Source: Numida meleagris (taxonomy: Eukaryota > Chordata > Aves > Galliformes > Numididae). Taken from it: a DNA stretch of 64,000 nt. Under the pieces are notes generated by a model. The model was given only the letters and a program-made list of their open reading frames with translations. It did not search any database and had not been told where the DNA came from. Positions 11,801 through 23,046 of this stretch are shown here, piece by piece. Location: assembly GCF_002078875.1 (NCBI RefSeq), contig NC_034410.1, positions 76,352,661 to 76,416,660 on the forward strand. Direction: 5' to 3'. The first letter of the stretch is position 1. Every line of letters begins with the position of its first letter. The position numbers were made by a program, and so were the translations under genes.

Positions 11801-14800
11801 CTGACTATGTTATAATGACTGTTTAATAATGTATGTAGAAACCAACTTAGCCAGGTGGTTATCTGCCATCTTGCAGGTTCTGTAGTACTTGTTTGAGGAA
11901 ATGAACTGCTTTAACTATTTTAATTGAAGCAATTAAATGTCATTCAAACATGTGGAGCACCAGGGTGTGACAGACCTAACAGACTGAACTAGAAAATTAA
12001 CATGCATTTTTGTTAGATTAACAGAAAAATCACTGGTGGTATTGACATTCAGGAGATTTTAGTTGCTTTACGATTTGTGCACCCCATTTAAATGAATGAA
12101 TACTATTACAGAACTATATTCAGATTAAACAGCACGCTGATCTGTTATCCATTTGCACTGTCACAGATTTTATTATCACTTAAAAACCTGAACATCTATT
12201 TTGCGCAGAGTGAAAGTTTACCATCTAAGAACTACTCCTGAAATCCTCAGACTGTAATGCTTTAAATCCCATTGCTATTGATTTCTTCGGGGTCATTTCC
12301 CGTGTCTTTCCTCAGTATGAAGTTCCAGTCCTGTTGACATTAGTAGAATGTTTGCAGTTTATTTTAGTAATAAATGTTGACCTGCTGGATTAAACCCTTA
12401 AGATAAACACAGAAGGGAGGAACAATCTGTTCTGTGTTCAGGTGACTGGATGTTTCTGGACAAAAAATGAAGATTCTGCCTTACCAACTACTGCAGCTTA
12501 GGGCAGACATAGTAATGGTAGTAGAGGAGCAAGGCAGTTGCATCCTGGCAGGTCAGTGAAGGTCGTCGCTTGATCTGTGGAGATTCAGTTTCTCAGAGTT
12601 CACTTAAACAGAGAGATGCTCTTGTCTGAATCCCTTCTAGAGAACTTTGTTCCTTGTCTTTTGTCAGAATAAAACCCTCTCTGGTCTAAGAGGATAGGGT
12701 GTTGGGTTTTGTGGGCGTTTTTTGTTTTTTGTTTTTTTACTATTAGAAGTGTGCTATTATGATGAAAACATGTTTGAATTCAGACTTCTCTTGCTCCTTT
12801 ATGAGCTCTAAATGCAAGATCAGATACTTAAAGAATGATTCCTTTGCTTTCTGTGGCTGAATTAAGAGGAGTTTTAGGTTCCAAGATTTGCTAGTTTCTT
12901 ATTCCTGTGACAAGATGTATTCCTCTAGAAATTCTACTTGCCACTGGAGGGTAAGGAGAACTGTTTAAATAACTTTGGAAGGATTTGAACTAAAGCATGT
13001 TCCTGGCCGGTACACCCAGCTCACATAATCTTCAGCATGGGATCTGATACTGTAAGAGTGTGTTAGTAACTTTCCAAAATGCCCTTGGTAGTGCTGGGAG
13101 CTTTTCCAGGTACAGAAATGGACAGAAAATTTGTCATGATCAGTTTTTCTGCAGGGGAAGTAACAAAATGGCTGATTTTCATCTGCATTTGGTTTGGAGA
13201 GCTTCATGCAACGGTGGGGTACTACTGCAGATTGAAAATTGCAGAATGTGAGGTGTAAAGCAGGGTTAAGGAGGCTTCTTGTATTAGTGCTGGGGATGAG
13301 GAAGAGGATGTATTTACACAAATGGAGACACAAACGTGTCTGTTGTGTAGTTTGGATTAACAAGAAATGGTATTGCAGTTGTTGAAAGCAATAGGAAAGT
13401 GAAACATGAACGTCTACTGAACTGGTTAATGTCCTGAGATATATAAAGGTAAGAGTCAGGTGTGGATTCCAGTAGCAGTAGCTGGAATGTTCTAAGGCAC
13501 CACTGTGTGTCTGAGACAAACACAAATTCACCAGAGTGATTTTAGCCTTCTCACTAGCTTCTAATCTCTACATCTCCTTCATTGCACTGACATGGTGTAT
13601 TCCACTCCATCTTTCATGTGTTGGGAGAAGGAGAAGCTACAGCAGGGCCACAGCTGGAAGCTGAGGTGATGCAGTGCAGGCCCAGAGTCGTCATATTCTC
13701 AGTGTGGAAGCATGTTACTGTCATGAGAACGTACACTGAAATACACGTCAGCATTTGATTAGTATGGATGACTTGATCCTCTCCTTTGCACGACAACCTT
13801 TGGCTACCTTGCAAATGCTTGGAGTCCACTCTGCTTAATTCTTTGTTTTAGGGTTTCCTTTGAGTTGTGCCACTATTGAAATTTGCTTTGTGTCTGTTTT
13901 CACAGCTCTCATTTTTCCAGTTAAAGGGCTACTAAGTGGGTTAATGCTGCAGTTACTACTGCCTGTGTGAAGTTTGTCACTGGTGTTTACTAAGTGCTAT
14001 GTAGTTACTGGGATGATAGCTCTGAACCCTAATAAATGAACCAGCAGCTGGGGAATTATGGACTATTTCTAAATCCTCTGAGTCTGTAGGAAAGCTGAAA
14101 TACTTAAACCTTCATTCTGTGGTCAGAAGAAGGCAAGAAGGAGAAATGCACTCTCTGTACAGCCTGTGCAACAATGCAGATAAGAGATGAGAGATAGCTT
14201 TCTTAAATAATTTTCTTTTGTGACTAACGCGTGCTCTAAAAAGAAAGACGAATGAGATGCTGGTGAGATTAATCAGGCCACGTGCTGCAGTGAGTTGACG
14301 GTGGATGTAAGAACAATGAAAGTCAATCAGTGTCTATTAAATGTAATGAATAGTGATTTGCTATCTCATTAAAAGATCAGGACACCCAATTTGCTTGTAT
14401 ATGAATAGCCAAACAAGTAGTCATTAAAATGCCCTCATAGGGTATTAAGAGCTACCTTAAAACTTGCATTCATTTGCCTGTATAGGAAGAACCATTCAGT
14501 AGAGTGAAAGCCATCTCATGGAATATATTGGAACACAGACTAATACATGGAGAAAAGAACGTTGTAGTGTCTGTATGTGGATATATACATGTTATAAATG
14601 TATATACCTCATTTCATCGAGTAAGCGTTGCTTCTACTTGTTTTAGTATTTGCCACAGCACTTGGAATTTTTTGAGGTTCTGTCCTTACTGTACGTACGC
14701 AGTAAGCAGAGGTTCAACAGTGCCATCCTGTGGATGAACCTAAAGGTGTGAAAGTTACGGCAGATAAATAAATGACCTCAGCAGGATAAATTATCATAGA

Positions 14801-14982
14801 ATATCAGATACTGCATGTCCCAGTGCAATCAACTAGCATATTTCCCTGTGGTAGTCAGTCAGGCTAATTATTACTTTTCTGTCCAGAAAATTAATAACCT
14901 AAATGCATAATAACCAATTGGAAAGTATCTCAGGCAAGCTGATGAGCGCTGTGCTTGTTAGTCTTTCTCTGTTGCTGAGAAA

Positions 14983-15022
14983 TGTGTTTTTAATCATCTC
15001 GGTGTGTTTTTAATCATCTCAG
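14983..15022. repeat. 20-bp tandem duplication
   Basis: The unit tgtgtttttaatcatctc occurs twice with a period of 20 bases (14983-15002 and 15003-15022). It is a local duplication in the DAP intron with no associated gene. Confidence 0.9.
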
Positions 15023-16577
15023 ACTTCATTTTCACAGACAATGCCAAAATTAAAAGCAGCCGTGTAAATTCAGATAAGCTCCGCTATGAAGAAGTATCTG
15101 AACATTTTTAAAAAGGAATTTAACTGAAACTAAGAACAGTTGCCTTTAATGTTTCGTAATCAGAATAGATGAGTTCCCAAGTAACGCTGAAGATTAAGCT
15201 GGATGGTTTGAGCAGCTCGCCATAATGTTATTAGCTCCAGGAAGAGAAGGGTAGGATTAAATTCAGAAGTTTCATTGACTGAAGATGATCAGAATATTTG
15301 GAGGAATTTCTGTTGATAGAGTGACTACTTTGGTGAGACAAGGTATGAAAAAGCAAAATTTGTCTCTAATGAGGGAACGGTTGGAGTGGATCATACTGTT
15401 CAATGTTTTTCACTTTGCTTGCCTAAGCAATTTATTAATGTATGATATGTTTACTTGGAATTTTTTTAACCTGTTTTGACACAGGAAAGTCTTCTAGCCT
15501 AGCAAAAGACTTGTATCGGTATGGCTCTATCCTTTTTAAAGCAGGCTAGCCTGTTTAAGTGTTTCCATACTGGGAATCTTGTGTCTATGCTTGTACTCTG
15601 ATTTATAGCTCTCAGATTAATTTTAGATTAATCAGATGAATCAGGAAAATAATCTCTTGTGCTGTTTAATTGAAGGCAGAAAGGAAAGTGAATTATGACA
15701 GTTTAACCTCTGCACAGAAGAGGTTTCTTTGTAGGCCTTGTCACTTTGAGGTTAACTTCAGCCACAGAGCATCAGCATTTGTCTAACAACTTCCACACCT
15801 TTTTATCCTGATGTGAATGTGTTTAAGTCACAGAAATGCTTAATTCTGATTTTGAATCTCCCTAAACTCTTGATCTTAATGTTGCCTTATATTCAGGAGG
15901 TTCTGTGTTTCATTCTGTGACATTTTGAAGGTGTCTACTGTTACTAGTTTTTAATGTTTGTCTTCTGTTTTGTGGCACTTCCTACATACATTACAAAAAA
16001 GGAAATAGGAACAATATTCTCCACTCTTCCATACGCTGTATGGAAATATGTCTTAACTCTTTCCTCACATAGAGGTTTTTCCATGCTCTCCCAGCTATTT
16101 CTTCCATCTTTATTCTCTGATTTTCCTGGATTGCATACAGTATTTTAAACAAGGTATTCTGTGAGTTACTATTTTTGTGGTTGCTTTTTTCTGTTCTTCA
16201 TTTGTCTTAGCATGTTGTTTTGATTTTTCTGATCAATAGTGGACACTGAGCACTAAGCTTGTACTCTGACCGCAGTAAGAGCTGGTTCCCCTTCACGAGC
16301 TCTTATGGTTCCTGTGGAGGATACACGTGGTTCTGCTTCCCAGGTAGTCGACTCTAAATGTAGGCTCCTGTTCTGAATCGCAAGTTGAGTGATGCTCACA
16401 GTCCTTCATCCAGATTAGAACTGCCACTCAGCCAGCCATGGAAAGTGGCCTCGGCTTCACATCCATCTCATCAGGTAACACTGGGCTGGGTAGTCTAGGT
16501 ACTGCAAACAGGAGAGGGGATGTGGGAATGTGCTATGCTCTTTCCTACACTTCGGACCACTCTTAAAAAGCTGAGAA

Positions 16578-16665
16578 TATGTGTATTCTGTATATGTATA
16601 TAGTATATTAAATATGTCATATATATACATACATATACATACACATATAGAGGTATGTGTATAAC
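16578..16665. repeat. Alternating TA/TG/CA low-complexity tract
   Basis: AT-rich sequence of alternating pyrimidine and purine (tatatgtatata, atatatacatacatatac, gtatgtgtat). It is probably a degenerate dinucleotide microsatellite in the DAP intron. Confidence 0.8.
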
Positions 16666-18316
16666 AAATTAGTTAAGGGCTATAAAAATAGTAACTTGGA
16701 AAACTGCTTTATTCAGTTTCTATATTTAAAAGGAATTGGATAAACGATCATAATCTGTGTGTATTTTCTGTGGTCTGTAGGAGATTTTGCTGTAATTCTA
16801 ATGCCGTTGTGTTTGTTTTTACAATATTTCTGTCAGACTTGGGCTCAACCAATCTCTCTAAGGAGAAGATGTAAGATTCTAGTATTATTAATGCCTTATT
16901 TCATCTAGTTAATGATATTTTCAAGTATTCCATCTTCTTGGTGATTTACTTGCAATGTCAAATAAAGGTCTTATTTAAGCTTAACGTGAAATAATAAAAA
17001 TCTTAATTTTATTAGAATACAGTCAGGATAAATGAATCTAGTCAAGATTCTGATGTTGAACAGGTGCAGTTCTTAACAGCATCACACATGTAAAATCAGG
17101 GTAAGATCTTTAAATGCTGAAATCTTGACAGATGCGTTCCTTTTCTCTCTGTGTTATATTATAACAAGGAAGTGTTGACTCTGAAAGTACTGACACACAA
17201 GCTGTCTTGGCAAATCTACTGTTGTATTCCTTGTACAATATCAGCTGTGGCTATTATTAAACTACAAATAAATGTGTGCATTAAATATCTTAAAAACATA
17301 TATGTTTGTAAACAAACGCATTTTTTATCCCAAAGTAATGTTTTCTTGCTTTCTTGCTTACTGATGCCTAGACAAAGGAATGCTGTATCTTCAAAACAAC
17401 ATCTGTCAAACCGCTTTTCATCAGATTAAGTAGATCCTCAAAGCAACCACTGCAGCTTATGAAATAATAGAAATGTAGGTTGTGCTTTATTTAAAACACC
17501 AACAGAACTTGAAGTACTTGATAATATTTTACAAATGTAGCAATAATGGCTTGTGTAGATTCTCAGTTTTTGTGTCTATTTTTGGTAGGTTGTTTGGAAT
17601 GATAGTGAGTGATGCTGGAATGCCACAACTGCACTAGATGTCCTGGAGTGTGATTACAAAATTATGGTCCTGGCAGCTAATCTGTGTCTGACAAAGCCAA
17701 TGATCTGAGAGTCTGGCAGTAGAGATTGAATTTATTGTGAAGAAGTTCATCTGTAAAAAGATTTCTCTCATTAAAAATGAAATTGAAGCTTGAATCGATG
17801 ACTGATTATCCAGGCCATTCTTTAATCAGTTGGATTCCTCATTAGCATAGACGTATGGTTATATATGCTGTGGCCTGATTCTGGTTCTATAGATCATCCA
17901 AGATAATTGATAATATTAATGTTTTAAAGATTTTTGTGGGACATTGTAATCTGATTGAAATAAGGAAAATGCCAGTGGCTTTAGCATAGAACATAAATAG
18001 AGATACACTCAATCATTGATGTTTCTGGCCAGCTTGCTATCTTTTTACCTTAACATGTTATTAACATACAAAAATAAACCTACTGGTCAGATTATGTTTC
18101 TTCCATAGGAGTAAAGTGTTCAGCTGTTTGCCTTTGTGATCAGTTCTCCAAGAGATGAGGCCTTATTGCAGTATTTATTGAGCATGGTTACTCAGATCAA
18201 CCAGAAAAAATAATGGAAGTGCTTGAGGTGGAAGTCAGATCAGCATTCCCATTAGTTCTCCAGTCTGAAAGTTGGAAAGTTCTGATCAAAAAGCCAGGAA
18301 AAGGACAAACAAGGGT

Positions 18317-19130
18317 GGAAATCATACAATGTCCTGGGTTGGAAGGGACCTCAACGATCACCAAGTTCCAACCCCAGTGCCACAGACAGGATTGCCAGCC
18401 AAGCACGTGATCAGATTGCCCAGGGTCCCATCCAGCCTGGTCTTAAACACCTCCAGGGATGGAGCATCCACAACCGTTCTGGGCAGCCTGTTCCAGTATC
18501 TCACCACTCTCTCAGTAAAAAACCTTCCCCGACATCTAATCTAGATTTCCCTTCCTTTCGTTTAAAACCATTCCCCCTTGTTCTGTTGCTATTTGTCTGT
18601 GTAAAAATTTGATTTCCTCCTGTTTATAAACTCCCTTTAAATATTGAGAGGCCACAGTGAGGTCTCCCCCCAGCCTTCTCTTTTCCAGGCTGCACAAGCC
18701 CGGTTTCTTCAGCCTGTCTTCGTAGGGGAGGTGCTCTAGCCCTTGGATCATCTTCGTGGCCCTTCTCTTGACCTTCTCCAAAAGCTTGACATCTTTCCTA
18801 TGCTGGAGGCCCCAGGCCTGGACACAGTACTCTAGAGGGGGCCTCATGAGTGCAGAGTAGAGGGGGACAATCACCTCCCTGTCCCTGCTGGCCACTCATC
18901 TTCTGATGGAACCCAGGATACCATTGGCCTTCCAAACAGCAAGCATACACTGCTGGCTTACATTAAGTTTTTCATCAACCAGGACTGCCTGAGTTCTTCT
19001 CACAGTTTGTACTCGTATCTGGGATTGCCTTGACTCGATTCCATAACCCAGCACTTTGCTTTGTTGAACTTCATTAGGAAATGGGGGTCACGTCTGTCCC
19101 AGAGGAGTCTGGACATAGATTTTTACAACT
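18317..19130 (-). mobile_element. CR1 LINE, 3' part, minus strand
   Basis: The 3' end lies at the left edge ('cctgggttggaagggacctc' on the plus strand), followed by the usual 3' UTR blocks ('ctggtcttaaacacctccag', 'gggcagcctgttccag'), then reverse-transcriptase C-terminal coding sequence to about 19130. The element is 5'-truncated, as most CR1 copies are. It is the best preserved CR1 in the window and sits inside the DAP intron in antisense orientation to DAP. Confidence 0.9.
18536..18895 (-). pseudogene. CR1 reverse-transcriptase C-terminal remnant
   Basis: An uninterrupted 119-residue frame inside the CR1. It carries features typical of the CR1 ORF2 C-terminus: SREV/DREVI-like start, LYSALMRPPLEYCVQAWG, the RRATKMIQGLEHLPYEDRL block and SLEKRRLGGDL. 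These lie C-terminal to the catalytic core, so the YxDD motif is absent because of 5' truncation. CR1-like coding can be followed upstream to about 19120 but not in the same open frame. The fragment cannot be an active transposase on its own. Confidence 0.85.
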
Positions 19131-21212
19131 CTGGTTTCCAAGTAAGTTGATTGTTCCTTTCGTGCCAGTGAATTGCCCTGTGCTGTCCTGAAATGTTCTG
19201 TGTTAACTTAGGGCAAGTTAGTGTGAGGCATTTTGGTGGATCTAGTTAGTATGTTATTCCTAAGACAGTGCAATTAAGTCCCAGAACCAACTGCATACAA
19301 ACAAGTTTAAATTTGTAATTTTGTGCTAGAGTTCTAGTTAAATTCTTTATATCAGAGGGAAATAGTTTTCATTTACTTGTATATTCTGTTGTCTAAGGCA
19401 CTAGGCTGAAGGCCCTTCAGGGATCATTTTCATAGTAAGTACAAATAAAAGCCTGTCAGAGTTCTATGTTTCAGGTAGTACAGCAGATGTAGTTGGCCTA
19501 TCTCTATAAAGACCACAAAAATCAGTAATGCTATTTTCCTGGTAAAAACTAAGTACAGAAACATACCAAGTATTTTAACTCTATCCAACTTTGCGTACCC
19601 AGGGAACTTAGCACTTGTAAGCTCAGTTCCTTTGAATATTAATAGCTTGACATTTCTGAATAGGAGACCAGAGTTCCTGAGAAGACCTAAAATTTGCAGT
19701 GGGAGAAGCTCCTTGAAACACCCATAATGCTACACCTGTTATGCTTTTGGGTTTTATTTTTTGGCCAAAACCATGGAACATTTAATTTGTACGGAACTTA
19801 GAGCAGATAATACAGTCTGGTGGTAGACAGACGAGCCATAACGCGTTCAGCATACGCAGGCTTTTTTCCAGGAAATGTTGATTTGAATTTCATGCATCGT
19901 GTGGGCATAGTGAACACTCAAAGATTATTGTAAGACTATAAGAAAAAAATCCATCTGATTTGAATTTCTCACTATCCAGTATTGTTAATAATGTGATGCC
20001 AAACAAATAGCTATTTCTCTGAGTGTGATTAAAGCCAGATCCCGTGTATAATTGAAAAACAACTTGCTACATGTTTTTTCTCCGTTTCTTGTTCATTTCC
20101 ATTATAATATCATTGTGTTAGTTTATGAATGGAACCAGCAGCCACTGCAGTACGTCAGTATTTTCTCTGAGTTTTCTTCGAGTTTGTTACTCATCTTACA
20201 GTGTTTCTCATCCAGACTAATGTCCTAATTGGCTCAGCAAAATCAGGATAAAATGAAAGCGTTTTGCTATTGATCTTTGCTTGTTATTAGTTTATACAGG
20301 CAGAAAATTAGATCAAAGAAGTGCTAATACAGCTATCAAAATACTTTTTCTCATTGCAGGAAATGCTACTGATGCTCTTAAATGGAAGTATTTTAAAGCA
20401 GAAATTCCTCTCTGTTTTCTCTTTTTCTAATCATGTCTTGCTTTTTAAAAATTTCAAGAAGAGCGATGAATATTGATAGGGAACTAGGATGCTCAGAGAC
20501 TCTGGCCGTGCCGTGACTTAGTCAGTAGATCCGTGGACCAGGGAATGCGTCCCATGTGTTGACCAAGTTTCAGAGTCGAATTCTGTACTGTTGGGTCTGA
20601 TTCCACTGATGTGGAAATGAAATGCAAATGAAAAAGGGGGGCAGGCTTTATTTATTTATTCTTAACGTTTATTTTTATTGCAGACACGGTTCTCCTTCTG
20701 TGTAATAGAGTAGATAAATACCTGCTTGAAAGTCTGTGATTTAAAGTATTGGGTTTTGTTTTTTTTTAAGACTCAGAATCTTATTTTATTTTCTGTGACA
20801 GAAGTGGGTTTACTCCAACTACAGTTTTCATAGTATATTGTACCATAAGAAACAAAGTCTAAAGTCTACTGCTGCCAGCTTACATATAAAACTTGAGGAT
20901 TAATAAGCCAATGCAAACAAACCATGACTCTCAAGATTAAGAAAGGAACGTAGAGCTTTTGGACTAGCCCTTTACTGTTGTCTGTCAATTAACATTAAGT
21001 AATAGCAGCCCAAACCTGCAAGTCTGTATCAGTGTTCTTGGCTGTAGTAAGCGGTACTAAGGTAAAAGTCATTTGAAGAGGAAATGTATCTTGTTTATTT
21101 GAAACATTAATTGCCAAGAATGCCTTTTTTTTTTTCCATTGTACATGTGATGTGCTTTTCATTTTTACCTTATAAATATTTTGTACAATTAATCCCTCTT
21201 ATTTTTTTTCAG

Positions 21213-21255
21213 CCCACCTAAACCAACAGTGTTCATCTCCGGTGTCATAGCAAGG
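21213..21255 (+). CDS. DAP: DAP exon 3 (internal coding exon)
   Basis: A 43-bp exon with acceptor ttttttttcag and donor AGG|gtaag. It supplies the last base (C) of a split codon and then 14 codons reading PPKPTVFISGVIAR, which matches the conserved centre of DAP1. In human DAP the split codon is Ser51, one of the two serines reported to be phosphorylated by mTOR; a final C is compatible with serine here, but its first two bases lie in the missing exon. DAP1 is a small, proline-rich, cytosolic protein reported to restrain autophagy when released from mTOR control. Recognition rests on the identical core peptide and the splice phase. Confidence 0.95.
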
Positions 21256-22926
21256 GTAAGATTACCATTAAATTTCTTTTAACCATGGAAATATGATTTT
21301 CGGCTTTTCAGAATTATCACTGATCAGAGCAAAATTAATCTTTTTCGTTCCCCATTCTCTTTTATGACAAAAGTCCTTATGTTTTGTATATTTGTTTAAG
21401 TCCCTTTGAGCATTCTTGGTTTTTTTTTGTGTGTGTGTGAAATTGAGATCATTTATTGAAAAGGCTTCTACCATTTTACTTTGAATTTTAGCACTTAAAG
21501 CTTATTTGATCTTCTTTTCATATCTAAGCTAGATATTACAGCATTGATTTTCTTTGAAAGTAGTTGCATTTAAGTTTGCTGCTATACCTTGATCTGTGAA
21601 CAGCACTTCTGCCAGCGATGGTATGTGTTTGAAGGCACCGAGCTGCCACGTGTGCCTTGGGGTACGTAGAATTGCTTGTTGTTAAAATCCAGGGGAAAAA
21701 TGCCTGCAACACCTGGAAATCCATAAGCTGAATCACTAGTATTAACTAACTACTAATTGTCTGATCTGCAATTCCTTCCTTGTGCATTGTGACAGGGCTT
21801 TAGTCATGATGGTTATCACTGGGGTGCATGGTGTGGTTCACCCATCTACTCAAATTGCAGAAAGAGCAGCTGTTCCATCATCTGTCTAAGGAAACAGGGT
21901 GCAAGGTCCCAGAGAAATATGCAGAAGAAAAACATCAGCATCAAGGAGAAAGAAGGCAGAAAATGTCAAGTCTGAGAAGAAAAGATCTTTGAAAATTAGA
22001 AGCAGATTGGAATAGTGTACAAAGTGAAAAACATGTAAAGTGCTAACCTAGTGATCAAGATGATTTAAAAAAAAATGCTGTCAGAATGGAAAGGAAGAAT
22101 TTGGAGTAGGTTGAAGTGGGATGGGGTGTGAAACAAGCAGTCTGAGGCATCTGCTTTGTACAGAATATCTCTGTAACATTGTCTCCCTCTGAACCAGTTG
22201 GAATACAGGTAGTTCTGGCTTGTGTCTGTCCCACCTTCTAAGTGGGGAAGTTGTGGTGCTGTTCTCAGTCATTGAGGACTGATAGTTTCCCACTACTTCT
22301 TGAAAACCACATGGCACTAACCTTAGAAAAGATAGTTCTGTCAGTGGCGTAGGTATTACACGTGAACTGATACTTTAGAACAGTAGCAAGGGACTAGCAG
22401 ACCTTGTATAAGAGGAAGTTAAAAGGTAGGCAGCTTGAAGATTTGAGTCAAGAAAAGTTTCAGGTACTGCCTTTCTTCCTGCAGAACTAGTGTTTCTGCA
22501 GTTGGTTTTCCTGTGCGGGTAGTTTTTCATGCTGCCTTGGATTATTTGTAAAATAGTTCCTCTATTTTATTGCCTTGTGGAAACTAATACATCAAGTAGA
22601 TCTGACCATATGGAGCCAGTGGAAGTGACATAACGCAAGGAGCTATTCAGTGCTGAAGATAAAATGTTTGGTTTTTTCTCCTCGAATCGCTCTAAGATAC
22701 TGCATTCTTAGGTGCTGTGTGTTATGGGAAGAAGTTAGATTTGTGCACATGCAATTTTGAAGTTGCCTGCAAGAATGGCAAAATAGTACATGTATGGGGG
22801 ACTTCAGAGGAGTATGCAGCACTGTTTTGAATATTCTCTTCACACTTGAAAAACCTTATATCCACTTGAACCGGAACATATGCTTTTAATATTTCTTAAG
22901 TTTTTCCTGATGTATTTTTCAAACAG
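21256..22926 (+). other. DAP: DAP last intron
   Basis: A 1671-bp intron starting gtaag and ending caaacag, in phase 0, joining AGG (Arg) to GGT (Gly). It contains AT-rich unique sequence. I see no repeat element or exon within it. Confidence 0.9.
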
Positions 22927-23046
22927 GGTGATAAGGACTTCCCTCCAGCAGCTGCTCAAGTGGCTCATCAGAAACCACATCCTTCAGTGGAGAAGCTCCC
23001 TCACCCTCAACATGTCAAGCAGCATATCCACCAACCTCGCAAGTGA
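22927..23046 (+). CDS. DAP: DAP terminal coding exon
   Basis: The acceptor AG is at 22925-22926 and the exon reads 39 codons, beginning GDKDFPPAAAQVAHQKPH and ending HQPRK before the stop TGA at 23044-23046. It follows exon 3 in phase 0. The product would be about 104 residues, two longer than human DAP (102), because the segment before the C-terminus differs (PSVEKLPHPQHVKQHIHQPRK at the end). The tail is rich in proline, histidine and basic residues and should be disordered. In the paralogue family (Dap1b/Dapl1), the protein has been found inserted in the polypeptide exit tunnel of dormant egg ribosomes. Whether DAP itself does so in birds is inference. Confidence 0.97.
   Translation, partial: GDKDFPPAAAQVAHQKPHPSVEKLPHPQHVKQHIHQPRK

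Larger units (their letters stand above)
1..21212 (+). other. DAP: DAP intron upstream of exon 3 (5' end outside window)
   Basis: This block ends in a T-rich tract and AG directly before DAP exon 3, so it is read as one intron of at least 21.2 kb. I looked for the preceding DAP exon, which should encode a lysine/aspartate-rich segment with a VQKHP-like stretch, and did not find it, so exons 1 and 2 are placed outside the window. Apart from three CR1 insertions, short tandem duplications and simple tracts listed separately, I see unique AT-rich sequence with no supported gene. The sub-blocks 1-3409, 4011-6065, 6382-8680, 8801-16577, 16666-18316 and 19131-21212 hold nothing else that I can name. 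Confidence 0.75.

Noticed and set aside
18213..18544. Plus-strand open frames inside the 18.3 kb CR1
   Set aside because: They are the complementary strand of CR1 3' UTR and coding sequence.
1..21212. DAP exon 2 within the left intron
   Set aside because: I searched by eye for its lysine/aspartate-rich coding sequence ending in a Gln-Glu-Trp-Glu-like stretch and found no candidate with splice sites.
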